A stretch of DNA of 64,000 nt from assembly GCA_030159075.1 (NCBI GenBank), contig BROG01000404.1, positions 62,001-126,000 of the forward strand. The letters are read 5' to 3'. This document shows positions 24,471-36,959 of the stretch, piece by piece (the first letter of the stretch is position 1; each line of letters starts with the position of its first letter). The DNA comes from Atrina japonica. Taxonomy: Eukaryota; Mollusca; Bivalvia; Pterioida; Pinnidae. The notes beneath the pieces are model-generated. The model was not told the DNA's origin. It did no database searches and saw only the letters and a list, made by a program, of their open reading frames with translations. The position numbers and the translations under genes are program-made.

Positions 24471-24770
24471 CATAATACCAAAGTTATAATGCTCAAGACG
24501 ATATCGTTTCTGTCAATTAGACTTCATCAGTTGAGCTCCAATTTGAAAAGTATGTGTATTTTCTAAAGATAAAGTGGTATCATACAAGGCTAAATAATAT
24601 CTCTAAAAGTATAGCCGAAATTCGTCTAAGAGTAACCACTGTAAAAAAAATGACTATCTTAGCTTTAAATTTTTTTCGAATTTAAATGGTGTTAACAGTG
24701 CCAAATATTACTTTAGTATAAGATGAACAGCTGGTACCGAAATACCAGATACTATGACAAGTTCTTCACA
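24470..24770 (+). mobile_element. Dispersed repeat of the CTCAAGACGATATCGTTTCT family
   Basis: ATAATGCTCAAGACGATATCG, CATCAGTTGAGCTCCAATTT, TCGTCTAAGAGTAACCACTG and GCTGGTACCGAAATACCAG occur in this order. The same order occurs at 53,395-53,720, 56,690-56,975 and 61,355-61,640, and in reverse at 55,480-55,725. 61,215-61,320 holds the last part only. Confidence 0.75.
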
Positions 24771-25529
24771 TGTTTAAAATGTCATCTATCTTTTTATTGC
24801 TGGAATTCTCCTACCTCATAAATTCTGGGTCCATTTCCAAATAATTTGGAAAATATACAATGCTTTAGCTAAAACAGAAAATCATTTTGTTTGAAAACAC
24901 TTAATTTTTTATTTTGCAATTCCAAATTGGGAATTTTTGCATATTTGGGGGAAAATACAAACCATGGTTGCATTGGTAATGGGTTCTGTAAATGGACCTC
25001 AAAACAGTCTTGGAAAATCCCTGTATTGGTGAAATGCTATTGACACAGCACTTTTTATTGATCTTTCCAAGCTTTATGCATGTTAAGATAAGAATAAACA
25101 ATTACCTGTTTTGTTGAATATATTTAATTGCTTGTTTTTTGTCTTTTTTTTAGGCGGGGGTGTGATTTACCTGTTATGCCAACATAAACAATTCTCATTT
25201 TAGCATTGAAATAACATCCTTCATTGAATTTTCTTCCATCTGATTGGCACTGGTATGTCCATGAATGCCAAAGCCAACTGGAGGAAGGCAAATTCAAAGA
25301 GGTATTTTACACGTTTTAGTGATTAACTGAATTTCCCTTCATCTGATTAGAAATCATATGCTCAAAAGTGCCATTTGCCACTTTCTTTTTGTATAATTTT
25401 GTTTATTCTCCATCTTGTATTTACTATGATGTATACATTTCATGTGTTTCACCTGTATTCAGGTGAAAAAAATGTTTTTGTGCAAGAAATTAGTTAAAAT
25501 AATATTTTTAGAATTTTTTACAATTTTTT

Positions 25530-26215
25530 TAAGACTTCAAATGGGGGGGGGGGAGGAGGGGTGTTAATTTTTTCATACTTTCAGCTTGTTTTTCAAAACC
25601 ACTGAAGAGATTTTGATGAAACTTTACAGGATGCAAGTACATGAAGTACTCAAGGTCCTCTACCAATTTAGTGATTTGGGGCTGGATCAACTGAGGGGTG
25701 GATCCAGGGTGGGGCAAAATATGTCCCAGATGGCATCCCTTTTTCAACATCTTTTCCTCCAGAACCAATGCATGAAATGAAAAACGCATTAAATCTGAGT
25801 GGTATATATGGATGTATGAAATATGTTTGTGTTTTTGTAGAAATAATTAATTTTTGACACATTTTAAGGTCTTTTCAGACTTTGTCTGTCATTTTCTTTC
25901 ATTTTTGTATGATTTCTTTTATTCATTTTATGTGTTTTCCAGCACTTAGGTGGAGAAATTTTTTGTATAAGAATTTTGCCAAAATCTAATTTTTATGATT
26001 TTTTATGAAAAAGAGATGGGGAGTGTAATTTTTTCACATTGTCAATTTGATCTTAGAAAGAGATTTTGATGAAACTTTACAGGAGGGTAAAACTCAAAGT
26101 TCCCTATCATGTTTGTGTTTTTTGGCATGGCCTGCCTATAATTTTTTCTTCTTTCCACATTTGTAGCTGGTGCTCAGGTGAGTGAATTAGGCCCACTTGG
26201 GCCTCTTGTATATAC
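25530..26215. repeat. Two diverged copies of an interspersed repeat
   Basis: 25,530-25,800 and 25,960-26,215 both carry AGAGATTTTGATGAAACTTT ACAGGA. The second ends with CTGGTGCTCAGGTGAGTGAA TTAGGCCCACTTGGGCCTCT, a motif common at the end of bivalve repeats. Open frames on both strands at 25,529-25,862 come from this repeat. Confidence 0.55.
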
Positions 26216-26769
26216 CCATTTCCATTCAAAATGTACATTCAAAAGACACTTTTAATGATGTCTAGAAATTAAGTACAAATGCATTAGTATATATCGGAAT
26301 ATTTACATGTTGATGTTTCATTGATTTATGATATCAGACAATATTGACCTTGTATCAGATAATATTGACCTACGGATGATAATGTATTTATTCAAATGTT
26401 CCTTGTAGTTTCATTTCATATTTCTCTTCTATGGTCTTATTTGTTTTGTAAGATTCCAGGCCTTCAAGGATTGGACAAACTTTTTTTTAAATACTCGCTT
26501 CCTATCAATTAATCATCTATGTATAGACAACATTAAATTTACTTTATCATTAAATGGATTTATCTAAATCAGAATAAAACCCGGACATTGTTTTGCGTGT
26601 GCTTCAATTTGAATCTTTCGAGTCCAATACACAGTTTCAATGGGAATTCCATTTTTAATCATTATATATGCCAACAGTTTGCTCATATTAAAATAAGACA
26701 AAAGAAATTTTTTTCCAGCCAGTGATCTGGAAAATTATAAGCATTGAGGTACACGCGACATGGTGTACT

Positions 26770-27030
26770 TTAAATAACAACACAAAATAAATGTTGATAT
26801 TTTTCTGATCATGCACATTGATATAAAATCTTTGACTTCTTCAAATGATAAAACATTAAATAACAGCACAAATTAAATGTTGATATTTTTCTAACTGTGC
26901 ACATTATTTTAAAATCTTTGACTTCTTCAAATGATAAAACATTAAATAACAGCACAAATTAAATGTTGATATTTTTCTGATTGTGAACATTGATTTAAAA
27001 TCTTTGACTTCTTCAAATGATATAACATGT
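26770..27030. repeat. Three tandem units of about 87 bp
   Basis: AAATGTTGATATTTTTCT and AAAATCTTTGACTTCTTCAA ATGATA recur three times with small differences. Confidence 0.85.
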
Positions 27031-27144
27031 AATACATGTAAGCAAAATGGAACCTCACTTAAGGTTACACTGATTTACAAGATCATCTCTCTCAGTAAGT
27101 TGAGAAAACTACCTAATAAAATATTCCTTTGTAAACACCTTGTA

Positions 27145-27300
27145 AAATGTTGGCCAATGCTCAGCCATTGAGCAATCTAGTGAGGGTTCTTTAATGTGCT
27201 GACACCTACTGTCTCATCCGAAGGACAGGAAACCAAACTGCCCCCAGCGGAACTCAATTTAATGATCAAGAGTCGAGTGGACCACGGACTAATCCAGGCG
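27145..27300 (-). mobile_element. Truncated SINE
   Basis: CCATTGAGCAATCTAGTGAG, GTGCTGACACCTACTGTCTC and TCATCCGAAGGACAGGAAAC match the SINE body; the ends are decayed. Confidence 0.6.
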
Positions 27301-27318
27301 CGAGGGAGACAGAGAGAC

Positions 27319-27364
<46 letters not shown>
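27301..27364. repeat. (GA)n microsatellite
   Basis: GAGACAGAGAGACAGAGACA followed by about 22 GA repeats, directly after the SINE fragment. Confidence 0.95.
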
Positions 27365-27365
<1 letters not shown>

Positions 27366-28200
27366 AAAATATTTTCTGCCCTAACGACCTGGCTTGCCTC
27401 ATCATGGACAAACAAAATTTTGTGCATGAAGACTGAGACAATTTAACTTAAATCAAAATATGGAAGAAATTGTTAATAGAAAAATTATCAATCAAAGAGG
27501 AATAAAAATTAATTATATGATATGCTGACATCACTATCTTTGATCTTTGTGGCATCAAAAATTCACAAGTGATTTATTTAACAGACACTTTCTGACAATC
27601 ATGAGTACATGTATATTTAGATTTCGAAAACTTCAATTATTTAGTTCCAGACGAACCTACCAGTAAAAGTTAAATTGCTAATCATTCAACCATGAAGAGT
27701 CGGTATTAACTAAGTCAATAAGATTAGTATACTTTTAAAGTTTATCTATTGTACTTTCAACAATACAACAACATCAATCCCCCGATTAAATAAATAATAC
27801 TTGCTTTTAGATACCAGTATGAATAGTTTTAAAACTCATATTTTTACTTCTGTAATGATCAGAAAAGTTTTTTCAACCCTGTAACACATATTGGACCAAT
27901 CCAGAACAGTAGCACAGAATGTTCCATGATGAAATATAGGGCATGTAGAAATAAATCTTAAGACTTTTGTGACATCACAAGCTGAATAAAAGTCTAGCTG
28001 TAATATAATGAGGTGTGTTTAGTAGCTCTGATAACAGAGAGAAGACATTAATTACCAAATTTACGATTTAGAAGGAGGCCTTTTCAATATCTAGAGTCAT
28101 TAATCTTGTTAATAATATGATTTCCTTTAATTGTTAATCTTAATACTCTGGTAGACATTGTATTAATATCATATCAATGGTAACAGGAAAATTGTTCTCT
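27365..28200. other. AT-rich intronic sequence, nothing recognisable
   Basis: No open frame with splice sites, RNA gene or repeat family is seen. Confidence 0.45.
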
Positions 28201-28204
28201 CAGT

Positions 28205-29205
28205 CACATTGGTTCCCTCTATATCACCTCAACCCCTGACTGTGCAGGAATTGCCACCACTATATCACCTCAACCCCTGACTATAAAGGAATCGTCACCA
28301 CTATATCACCTCAACCCCTGACTGTACAGGAACTGTCACCACTATATGTATATCACTAAACCCCTGACTGTACAGGAATCATCACAACTATAATATATTA
28401 CCTCAATCCTTGATTGTACAGGCATTGTCATCACTTTATCCCCAAAACCACTGACTGTATAAGAATCTTCACCACTATATCACCTAAACCCCTGAGTGGA
28501 CAGGAATCATCCCCACTATATCACCTAAACCTCTGACTGTACAGGAATCATCCCCACTGTATCACCTCAATTCCTGACTGGACAGGAATCATCCTAACTG
28601 TATCACCTCAACCCTTGACTGGAAAGGAATCATCCCCACTGTATCACCTCAATTCCTGACTGGACAGGAATTGTCCCAACTATATAACCTAAACTCCTGA
28701 CTGTGATAGAATCATCTCCACTATTTCACCTAAACATCTGACTGGGCTGGAATTGTCCCTACTATATCACCTAAACTCCTGACTGTGATAGAATCATCCC
28801 CACTATTTCATCTAAACATCTGACTGGACAAGAATTGTCCCAACTATATAACCTAAACCCCTGACTGTGATAGAATCATCCCCACTATTTCATCTAAACA
28901 TCTGACTGGACAGGAATTGTCCCAACTATATAACCTAAACCCCTGACTGTGATAGAATCATCCCCACTATTTCACCTAAACATCTGACTGGACAGGAATT
29001 GTCCCAACTATATAACCTAAACCCCTGACTGTGATAGAATCATCCCCACTATTTCACCGAAACATTTGACAGGACAGGAATTGTTCCAACTATATCACCT
29101 AAACCCCTGACTGGACAGGAACTATCTCAACTATATTACCGACATTTTGTAAACCCTTGACTGTGCAAGATATGTTCACACTATTTCACCTAAAACCCTT
29201 AATCA
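28205..29205. repeat. 41-bp minisatellite array
   Basis: About 24 units of about 41 bp carry TATATCACCTAAACCCCTGA and CTGTACAGGAATCATCCCCA. A sub-block from 28,680 to 29,080 alternates two unit types (GGACAGGAATTGTCCCAAC and GTGATAGAATCATCCCCAC), giving an 82-bp higher-order period. Confidence 0.92.
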
Positions 29206-29739
29206 CAACTGTCCCTTTTCCATTAACTTTAGTCCTGTAACACTGGGAAGCAAAATAATACAGATCCCCACAAAATGATGTCAAGGGATAAATGGTCACT
29301 GTGATAATGTTGCCAAATTTATGGGAATATGTATAATTTTGTTGTCCCTGGTTACAGGACCATAGTTAGGTGAAAACTTAGTTTATTTTTGTAAAGCTTA
29401 CATACTCAATAACAAATATTTATCTTTTTAATGTATGTCCTAAAAAAAGGAGTATTTTCAAGGTAGCAAAAAAAATAATAATACAGATGTCCATGGCCAC
29501 AAAATAATTCCAGTGACAATCCGTCACTCTGATAATATTGCCATATTTATGACATAGCCATTATTTTGACAGATCTGATATCAACATAATGATGATTCCA
29601 CTGAATTCTGACATAACACATTATTTTTGTCATTTTTCACTAATTTTAACTTTATGCTATCACCACGGTCTCTTGTTAAGAGTTGATTACTGTTGCAAAC
29701 CCAGTTTTAAATTTGGTTTAAAAATGATTCCATTTTTTA

Positions 29740-30640
29740 AAAGTACTAGTATTGGTCATTTTAGTGTATGCCTTATGTATAATGGTGTTCATGTGTTTGG
29801 TGATATCATGTTTTGTTTAATGGTACCAGTTGCTTTAATGTATCATGTGTATGCCTTATGTATAACGGTGCTCATGTGTTTGGTGATATCATGTTTTGTT
29901 TAATGGTACTAGTCGTTTAAGTGTATCATATGTAAGCCTTATGTATAACAGAGTTCATGTGTTTGGTGATATCATGTTTTGTTTAATGGTACTAGTCGTT
30001 TAAGTGTATCATATGTAAGCCTTATGTATAACAGAGTTCATGTGTTTGGTGATATCATGTTTTTTAAATGGTATTGGTCAATTTAGTGTATTCCTTATGT
30101 ATACTAGCAACAGTGTTCATGTTTGGTGATATCATGTTTTTCATAATGGCATTGGTCCCTTTAGTATATGTCTTATGTATAAGTGTTCATGTGTTTGGTG
30201 ATATCATGTTTTTAAGATGGTATTGGTAATTTTAGTGTATGCCTTATGTATAATGGTGTTCATGTGTTTCATGATATCATGTTTTTTTGTGTTAGTACTG
30301 GTCATTTCAGTGTATGCTTTATAGATATTGTTGTCCATGTGTTTGGTGATATCATGTTTTTTAAATGGTATTGGTCAATTTAGTGTATTCCTTATGTAAT
30401 TACTAGCAACGGTGTTCATGTTTGGTGATATCATGTTTTTCATAATGGCATTGGTCCCTTTAGTATATGTCTTATGTATAATTGTTCATGTGGTTGGTGC
30501 AGGTCATTTCAGTGTATCATGCATATACCTTATGTATAATGGTGTTTGGTAATATCATGTTTTTTTAATGGATTGGTCATTTAAGTGTATGCCTTTTGGA
30601 TAATGTTGTTCATGTGTTTGGTGATATCATGTTTTCCCAT
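29740..30640. repeat. 83-bp minisatellite array
   Basis: About eleven units share CATGTGTTTGGTGATATCAT, GCCTTATGTATAA and GTATTGGTCA/GTACTAGTCG. Exact spacing between the two best-conserved units (29,931 and 30,014) is 83 bp. It ends about 90 bp past exon A of gene 2 on the transcribed strand. The open frame at 29,589-29,903 overlaps it. Confidence 0.9.
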
Positions 30641-30737
30641 ATGTGCCACACTGAAGTCTGTCATACACACAATATATCTATATATTTAACATCTGATTAT
30701 CGTGAATCATGTATATGATTGATGTACATCTACTTAC

Positions 30738-30862
30738 TTTGGTCTCCTGGATCTACTTGAAGTACTGTTACTATGCAAACTAGGGGGAGGTAATCCAGGA
30801 ACATAAAACAGGTCACCAGGTAATCCAGACCTGGTCGTTGACTGAATGACATCAACACTCAT
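30738..30862 (-). CDS. Gene 2, first coding exon A (unrecognised Ser/Pro-rich protein)
   Basis: The exon lies between an acceptor at 30,878-30,876 (AAATTTTCAG) and a near-consensus donor, GTAAGTAG, read from 30,737 downwards. The ATG at 30,862-30,860 is in AAAAAATGA context with A at -3. It encodes 41 codons plus two spare bases: MSVDVIQSTTRSGLPGDLFY is followed by a Pro-rich VPGLPPP stretch and a Ser/Arg-rich end (SNSTSSRSRRP). The two spare bases (AA) join the first base of the exon at 6,643 to give AAG (Lys) and keep the frame open through the next two exons. The frame is also open upstream of the ATG to the acceptor. If the candidate 5' exon at 34,649 is spliced on, a TGA forms across the junction just upstream in frame, which supports this ATG as the start. 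The N-terminus has no signal peptide or membrane segment. I do not recognise the family. The exon is supported by two good splice sites and phase agreement only. Confidence 0.6.
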
Positions 30863-30878
30863 TTTTTCAAAATCTCTG

Positions 30879-32413
30879 AAAATTTAAAAAAAAAAGTACA
30901 TGTAAGTTCAATGAGAAAGTTTTGTTGAAAAAAAAAAATACAAAAAATTAACCATTCTTGAAACATTAAAACTTGGTAGAAATCCTTGTAAAATTTATCC
31001 ATAATTTATTGTTGATGGGTTTCACATTTTTTGTCTGGATAAAAGTTTATACATGGATTTGCAGTCCAGGTAATTTGGACAGGTGAGTAAATTGATAAAA
31101 TTATTTTCAAATTCACAGACAAATGTCTTGAGTATACCTTTATATGTAAAATTAAATATAGGTAAAGAATAACACAAAAATACAATAAACTGTATTTGGC
31201 CCAATAAATGCAGTGTGCAATACAGAATTGCATTTTTCCCAGTATGATGCCGGAAATTTGTAACAGAAGTCAAATGACAATGAATTTGATGACATTCTTG
31301 TGTTTTCAAACAGTTTTGTGTATCTAATTAGATAGCCCAATTTCAATAAAAACATTGCAAAAATTCGCAATTCAAAATGCATGTACCATTTGTAAAGAGT
31401 TACTAGAAAATCCGGCCTGGCTATGTGCAGAATATTTCAGTAAATTTGACGTTGCTTTTCTGTATTATGAAATCATCATCCAATAGTTTCATGGCCACCC
31501 ATGTACACATATATGACCAGTCAATGTCATTGACAAGAAAATTAAAATCAACAGAAATTGCAAATACAATGCAATATTTGAAAAAACACATTCATATTAT
31601 AGGCAATAAGAAATGTGGATAAATACATGTAAAGTAAAGAAAATATCACCATTCTTTTGTTAATGGCAGTTGTTTTAACCCACATCCCCTGAATACACAT
31701 TTAAACTGTCTAAGTACCGGTAATTGATTTACAGAAGAGTCCATTGTTTTTCAGAGGTTGATGAGTTGAGAAGAGTTGAAATAGTTTCAGATAAGCCATG
31801 TTTCATATATATCTGCTTGACCTTACATTCTGTATGTAGAATATAAATAGTCTTTAACTGACCAATTTGATATGAAGCCAAGAAAGATATCCTTATAGAA
31901 CTATTGTAAGTATCTTTATCATTAGCATACATATCACCTATTTAGTTAAAAAGTCAACACAAATACTTACAATTTCATATCATTCTTGAATGAATTGAGT
32001 TTGATAAGACCTCAAACATGATGAATGACTGTCCAGTCATTTACAATTACCACTGTAATTAATGCTTCTGCTCCAATACTTAGCATCCCTCCCACATTTT
32101 TAGAATGATTGAAATGATTGGATCGTAAGAATCACCCCAAATTATGCACATTGTAAGTAATTACATTGTAGTGAACTCACCTTACACTTATAGGGTTTGG
32201 AAGACTATTGTTTCTTATACTTGAGTATATTTCTATGTTAATAAAAAAGGATTTAAGAAAAGTAAAGATTTATTTAAAATCTAGACACTTGTGCATGATA
32301 AAAGCATAATTATAATTATACCACGGGAACAGAATTAGAATTGATGAAATTTGACTTCACATTCAAAGAAGGCCTACAAATGTATTAATTACTCCAAGGC
32401 TGAGAAAGACATA
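30879..32413. other. Intergenic or first-intron sequence with a SINE tail
   Basis: 31,676-31,770 (ACCCACATCCCCTGAATACA ... GAAGAGTCCATTGTTTTTCA) is a copy of the GGACTGGTCTAA SINE tail family. The rest is AT-rich with short frames and no support for exons. Confidence 0.5.
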
Positions 32414-32596
32414 TACAGTAGAATCTTGTTGTATCGAAACTCATGGGACCACCCCTATTACTTCGAAATATCCAGAATTCAAGATTACCAAAATTTTAAT
32501 TGATATATTATTATATCTATAAAAATCAGGACGAGACTTTCAACTTTGACATATCCGGAATTTTGTCTCAACCGATTTCGACATAATGAGACTGTA
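32414..32596. mobile_element. MITE with TACAGTAGAATCTTG-type ends
   Basis: It starts TACAGTAGAATCTTGTTGTA TCGAAACT and ends TTCGACATAATGAGACTGTA. The ends are imperfect complements, and internal GAAATATCCAGAATTC mirrors GACATATCCGGAATTT. Confidence 0.65.
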
Positions 32597-33479
32597 TATA
32601 TTTACCCACATATACACCACTATGAAAAGTTGTTAGGTATTTTTTCAAACTTATTATGGCAATTTCAAGAAGATGAATGTAGTTATCTGGACCGACATAT
32701 AAGTACTGTAAACTTGCTCAGTAACATTAACAAGGATTGTTCAGAGAACTTGAATAACCAGAAGATATATTCTGTAACAAGCATTTGAAATTATATGAAT
32801 GATAATTTAAAAAATACCATAGGCTAACTTAATCAGTTAATGAGGGTGATTTTGGTCACTTTTGTGGTAATTTCAGTTTTTAGTGGTAATTTGAAATTTT
32901 GGTGATTGCATGCAGTAAACAATTTTTATTTATATGCGAGCGCAGTAAGCTCTTTATTGTAAAAATGTACTATCTGGAGTTAAGTGCAATAATTACAGCA
33001 CCCTTTTGTGGTCAGAGTCCTTTAGTGTGTACTATGGGTTTCAAAAAAGTTACTACATTGCAAAGAACTATTCTGATTGGTCTGAATTCCTAGACACATG
33101 GCTGCAGTACATGTGCATGTTTAATCTGATTGATTGAAATGAGTATACACGCGGTTAAGTACAATGAGCTTGTTGACAGCCCGATCCCATAATACCTGGA
33201 TAAGTATCAGCCTAGACATGACAGCTTACTCACATCTTAATGTTCCAATAAAAAAATGCCTAATATGCCTTATCTATAATTTGGCAACAATTTTAGCATG
33301 ACTTTCATGATTTTAAGTGAGCAAAGCAATTTGGCACTTTATGGTAAGGCGGTAGAAAATGAGCTGTACATACATTGGATCCAAAAACAGTCTACATCAA
33401 TATAAATACCACATGCCGTGACATGGTTTTCCTAACCAAATGCATTAATGTTCATTAAGATGTTACAATGGATGACAAA

Positions 33480-33800
33480 GTTATTGCTCACTTCAAGGCA
33501 ATGGTATAATATGAACTAAGGCAATGCCTTGAAAGCGAGTGCAGCTCCTTGTTTTACAAATGTGGGAAAAAGCATTCATTGGGAGTCTTTTCGCTCTCAC
33601 AGCAACACCTGTCCGGCAAAATGATGTCACAGTTTAATTGTGACGTCGAATATTTAGAACATATTAGCACTTCCGCAAAATATGAAACATAAGTCTCAAA
33701 AACATTTGATTTTAAAAGAGTAACTGAGGAAACGTCAGGTTGACATTGTCCATCTGTTGCCATCTTGGCTGGATAATTTTTTTGGGCTCTAGAGTGTACA
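33480..33800. repeat. Candidate palindromic interspersed repeat
   Basis: GCTCACTTCAAGGCAATG at 33,486 is an imperfect complement of GGCAATGCCTTGAAAGCGAG at 33,522. Downstream CTTTTCGCTCTCACAGCAAC ACCTGTCCGGCAAAATGATG looks like a dispersed element. An 85-codon minus-strand frame (33,554-33,811) lies in it. Confidence 0.4.
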
Positions 33801-34648
33801 GATTCTGACACAGTCCTGTCACTTTTTTATGTTATGTACCTGTGTTATCTGAGATCGAGTTCGCTTTGGTTTTCCTTTACACATGATTTCTACATCCCTG
33901 ACAAGTAAAATATTTTTTTTTTGGTCACACAAAATGTATGAACCCGAGTTTCTCAGTCTTGGGACCCACTGTAACTTTGAATAACTGAATTGATTTTGAA
34001 TCTAAGACTGAAAAAGAGTGTTTACATCATTTTAATTATTCCTTAATTACATATTTGAATGATATCGGCTATAATGAATTGGATAACAATTGTTTATTTC
34101 AGTTAGGCTACAGTCATAATGCTGTAAGAATAACGTCTAGGCACATTTGAATTATCGGTAGCTGCTATACATCTTATTTTAAATTTTTATATTATTGGCA
34201 TACATTAGGTACCTATTACTCAGATGGAGTCACAGTACTCGGGACTCACAAATACTTATTTTGTTGTACTCATGAACTCATTAAAATTTAACTCTAGGGA
34301 ATACCTTGCTGATATATCTTCTGACTTGATCAGAACACAAACATTGTCGAGAAATCTTTCTGTCTCTTACATAAGTCTGAGAAGTATTACTAGTCAATAT
34401 CATATCATTAACGTTGCATACTTAAATCCTAGTTGTTTCATATCATATTAATTTGGCAGATCGATTACAAATCGTTAGGTCTAATAAACATTTTTATCTT
34501 ATTTCGATCTTTGCCTTTGGCGCTTCGTCAAATTTGAGTGTGGAATGTTAATTATCAGTTAGTAAACAACTTTTTACATCAACCTTTAACAAAACTTCGT
34601 GACGATAACACACATAGACAGAATATAAATATTGTATAAAATTCTTAC

Positions 34649-34760
34649 CATTTAGAAGATAGATGGTTTACACTCGAACGAAGTTAAAAATATTGATTGA
34701 GTTAGGCTGTCCCTGTTGAAATAAATAGGCCATGTTTGTTTCTAAGTACGCTTTGCCATC
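34649..34760 (-). promoter_or_regulatory. Candidate 5'UTR exon and promoter-proximal region of gene 2
   Basis: On the minus strand a good donor (ATGGTAAGAATT) ends a stretch of moderate GC. That stretch carries a short 17-codon upstream ORF starting ATGGCCTAT. Spliced to exon A it would place an in-frame TGA just before the exon A start codon. No TATA box or transcript evidence is visible and the upper boundary is arbitrary. Confidence 0.27.
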
Positions 34761-35137
34761 TTAGTCATTTAAACGTTTAACTTCTGTTACATGACAACGG
34801 ACAAATCGGTAAAAAAATCCGGAATTAATTTCCGAAAGCTATGCATAGCCTAGGCCTATAATAATCGACGATATAATGAAGTCAAATGTAAAGCTTTATA
34901 AATTGCTGATATTCTACAATTTTTGGCTTTGGTTGAGGGTAACATTCGCCTCAGTCAATATCATGCTTCCTTGGACCAATAAATCCGTATAGGCCTACAT
35001 GTCACCGAAACTAGTCATTTAGTAATAAGTTTTATTATATGACTATTTCAAAATTCGAAACAAAAAAAAACAACAAAAAAACAAAAACAATATCGATTCA
35101 CATTTAATGTTTAACTTCTGCACAGAATGATTTTCTA
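34761..35137. other. Possible upstream region of gene 2
   Basis: AT-rich. GGACCAATAAATCCG at 34,973 contains a CCAAT motif, of uncertain meaning. There is no other recognisable feature. Confidence 0.3.
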
Positions 35138-36959
35138 CGGAAGCCGGTTAGTCTCATAGTGATTTTTTTTACAATGTTAGCTAAGTCGTTATAACGACTT
35201 ATAACTTGTTATAACGACTTCGCTTACTCGTTATAATGACTTATTAACTCATTATAACGACTTATTAACTCGTTATAAGGACTTAGCTAAATCATTATAA
35301 CGACTTAGTTAACTCATTATAACGACTTATTAACTCATTATAACGACTTAGTTAACTCGTTATAACGATTAAGTTAACTCGTTATAACGACTTAGTTAAC
35401 TCATTATAACGAGTTAGCTAATACGGAAGTCTATTTGGGCCACGAGTTGTCTTATAATTGTTAGTTATTAAGGTTTTATTTGTGTTATGTTTCACACTGT
35501 TGTTATTAATAAGACATTACATCGCAATATTATCTGACTTCAACGCAACCATAATTCACATACCTTATTTAAATAAGATAAAGAGTATGTTACTTAAAGG
35601 AGCATTCTTTTAACTTTTTATGAAAATGTCCGTCATAAGACATTTTCTGTTTGAGATTTTTCCAGATAATTGTGTCATATTACTTAAAGCATTTCTAAGA
35701 TAAACACGCTAACTTTTTTATTTACAAGTTCCCACGCAGTTCATTTGCACCGTCATTCTAAACGGTAGACATGGAAGGAATGGGGGATATAAGGGGACGA
35801 CTTCTGAGTGGGGACTGCCAGATTATGGAAATAAATATTTTGGCCTTGAAAATATTGAAAAGAAAAAATATGCCTTTTACTTGCAACGTAATAAATATTT
35901 TCGTGTTTGGAGGCAGAAAATGCGTCTACAGGCTTCCAAATTCAAAAAATTATCTGAAAGATGCGTGAAATCCTACCGCCTAACGAAATATTGCCTCACA
36001 ATAAATCCAACACAGAGAAATATGTGCAGTGACCACTGACCAGGGAGAGATTCAAACTAGAGTGTGCCCCTAACGTCAGAAAATTAATATAAAAAAATCC
36101 TAAAATTTTCGAGCCTCACTCTGCGAATATACTGTACAATTACGCTCTCTCTAACTTTAATTTAAACCATAAGTCTGCCTTTGGTGAAGTATGCATTGCA
36201 TATCAACAGCCTCAAACCAAGTAATCCCTCTTTCTAGATCCGCCACTGTTTTTTACTTGTTTATTGCACAATCGAAGCATACGAAAACATTTATTTTACC
36301 GGGAAAAATGTTTTCAGAAAAACAACCCCCACACACTTTTGATTATAGAAATAAATAAACGAAGGTTGTTATTATATTACACAACAATTGACTGCAATTA
36401 TCACGTGTCAAGATAATGTCTTAAAAAGGACTATTTCGTGAAAAGTTAAAAGTGGTTTAGTTTCCATAAAATAAAGCTTCTTTAAATAAGATACTCTTAA
36501 TTTTTTATTTTGTTATTGTTCATTAAGGTTGGGTTAATAACAATATTGGATAAGAATGATAAAATAGGACATGATAAGTGTTTTGTAACATAATATTAAC
36601 AGACAGTAACGCGGTGTTATGACTTATTGACATCAACGATGTGAAAAACAATACAAATAAAACCTTTACAACTAACAATCTTAAGACAGCTAGTAGCTCA
36701 AATACGCTTCCGTAAGCTAGGTCGTTATAACGAGTTAACTAAGTCGTAATAACAAGTTAACTAAGTCGTTATAACGAGTTATCTAAGTCGTTATAACGTG
36801 TTAATAACTCTATATAACGAGTTAATAAGTCGGTATAACGAGTTAGCTAAGTTGTAATAACGAGTTAGCTAAGTTGTTATAACGAGTTAGCTATGTCGTA
36901 ACTCGTTATAACGACTTAGCTAATGTTAAAAAACTCCCTATGAGACTAACCGGCTTCCG
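35138..36959. mobile_element. 1.82-kb terminal-inverted-repeat element with palindrome-array arms
   Basis: CGGAAGCCGGTTAGTCTCAT begins at 35,138 and its exact 22-bp complement ends at 36,959. Inside both ends run arrays of about 21-22 bp steps: 35,175-35,430 and 36,715-36,925. In these the palindromes CGTTATAACG, AGTTAACT and TTAGCTAA alternate. The arms close with ATACGGAAG at 35,423 and CTTCCGTA at 36,709. The 1.27-kb interior has no transposase-like frame, so it is non-autonomous, or else two opposed copies of a smaller element. No target-site duplication is evident at the outer ends. Confidence 0.75.

Noticed and set aside
33554..33811. 85-codon minus-strand frame containing AAGATGGCAAC
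   Set aside because: It lies in what looks like a palindromic dispersed repeat, with no splice sites or recognisable domain.
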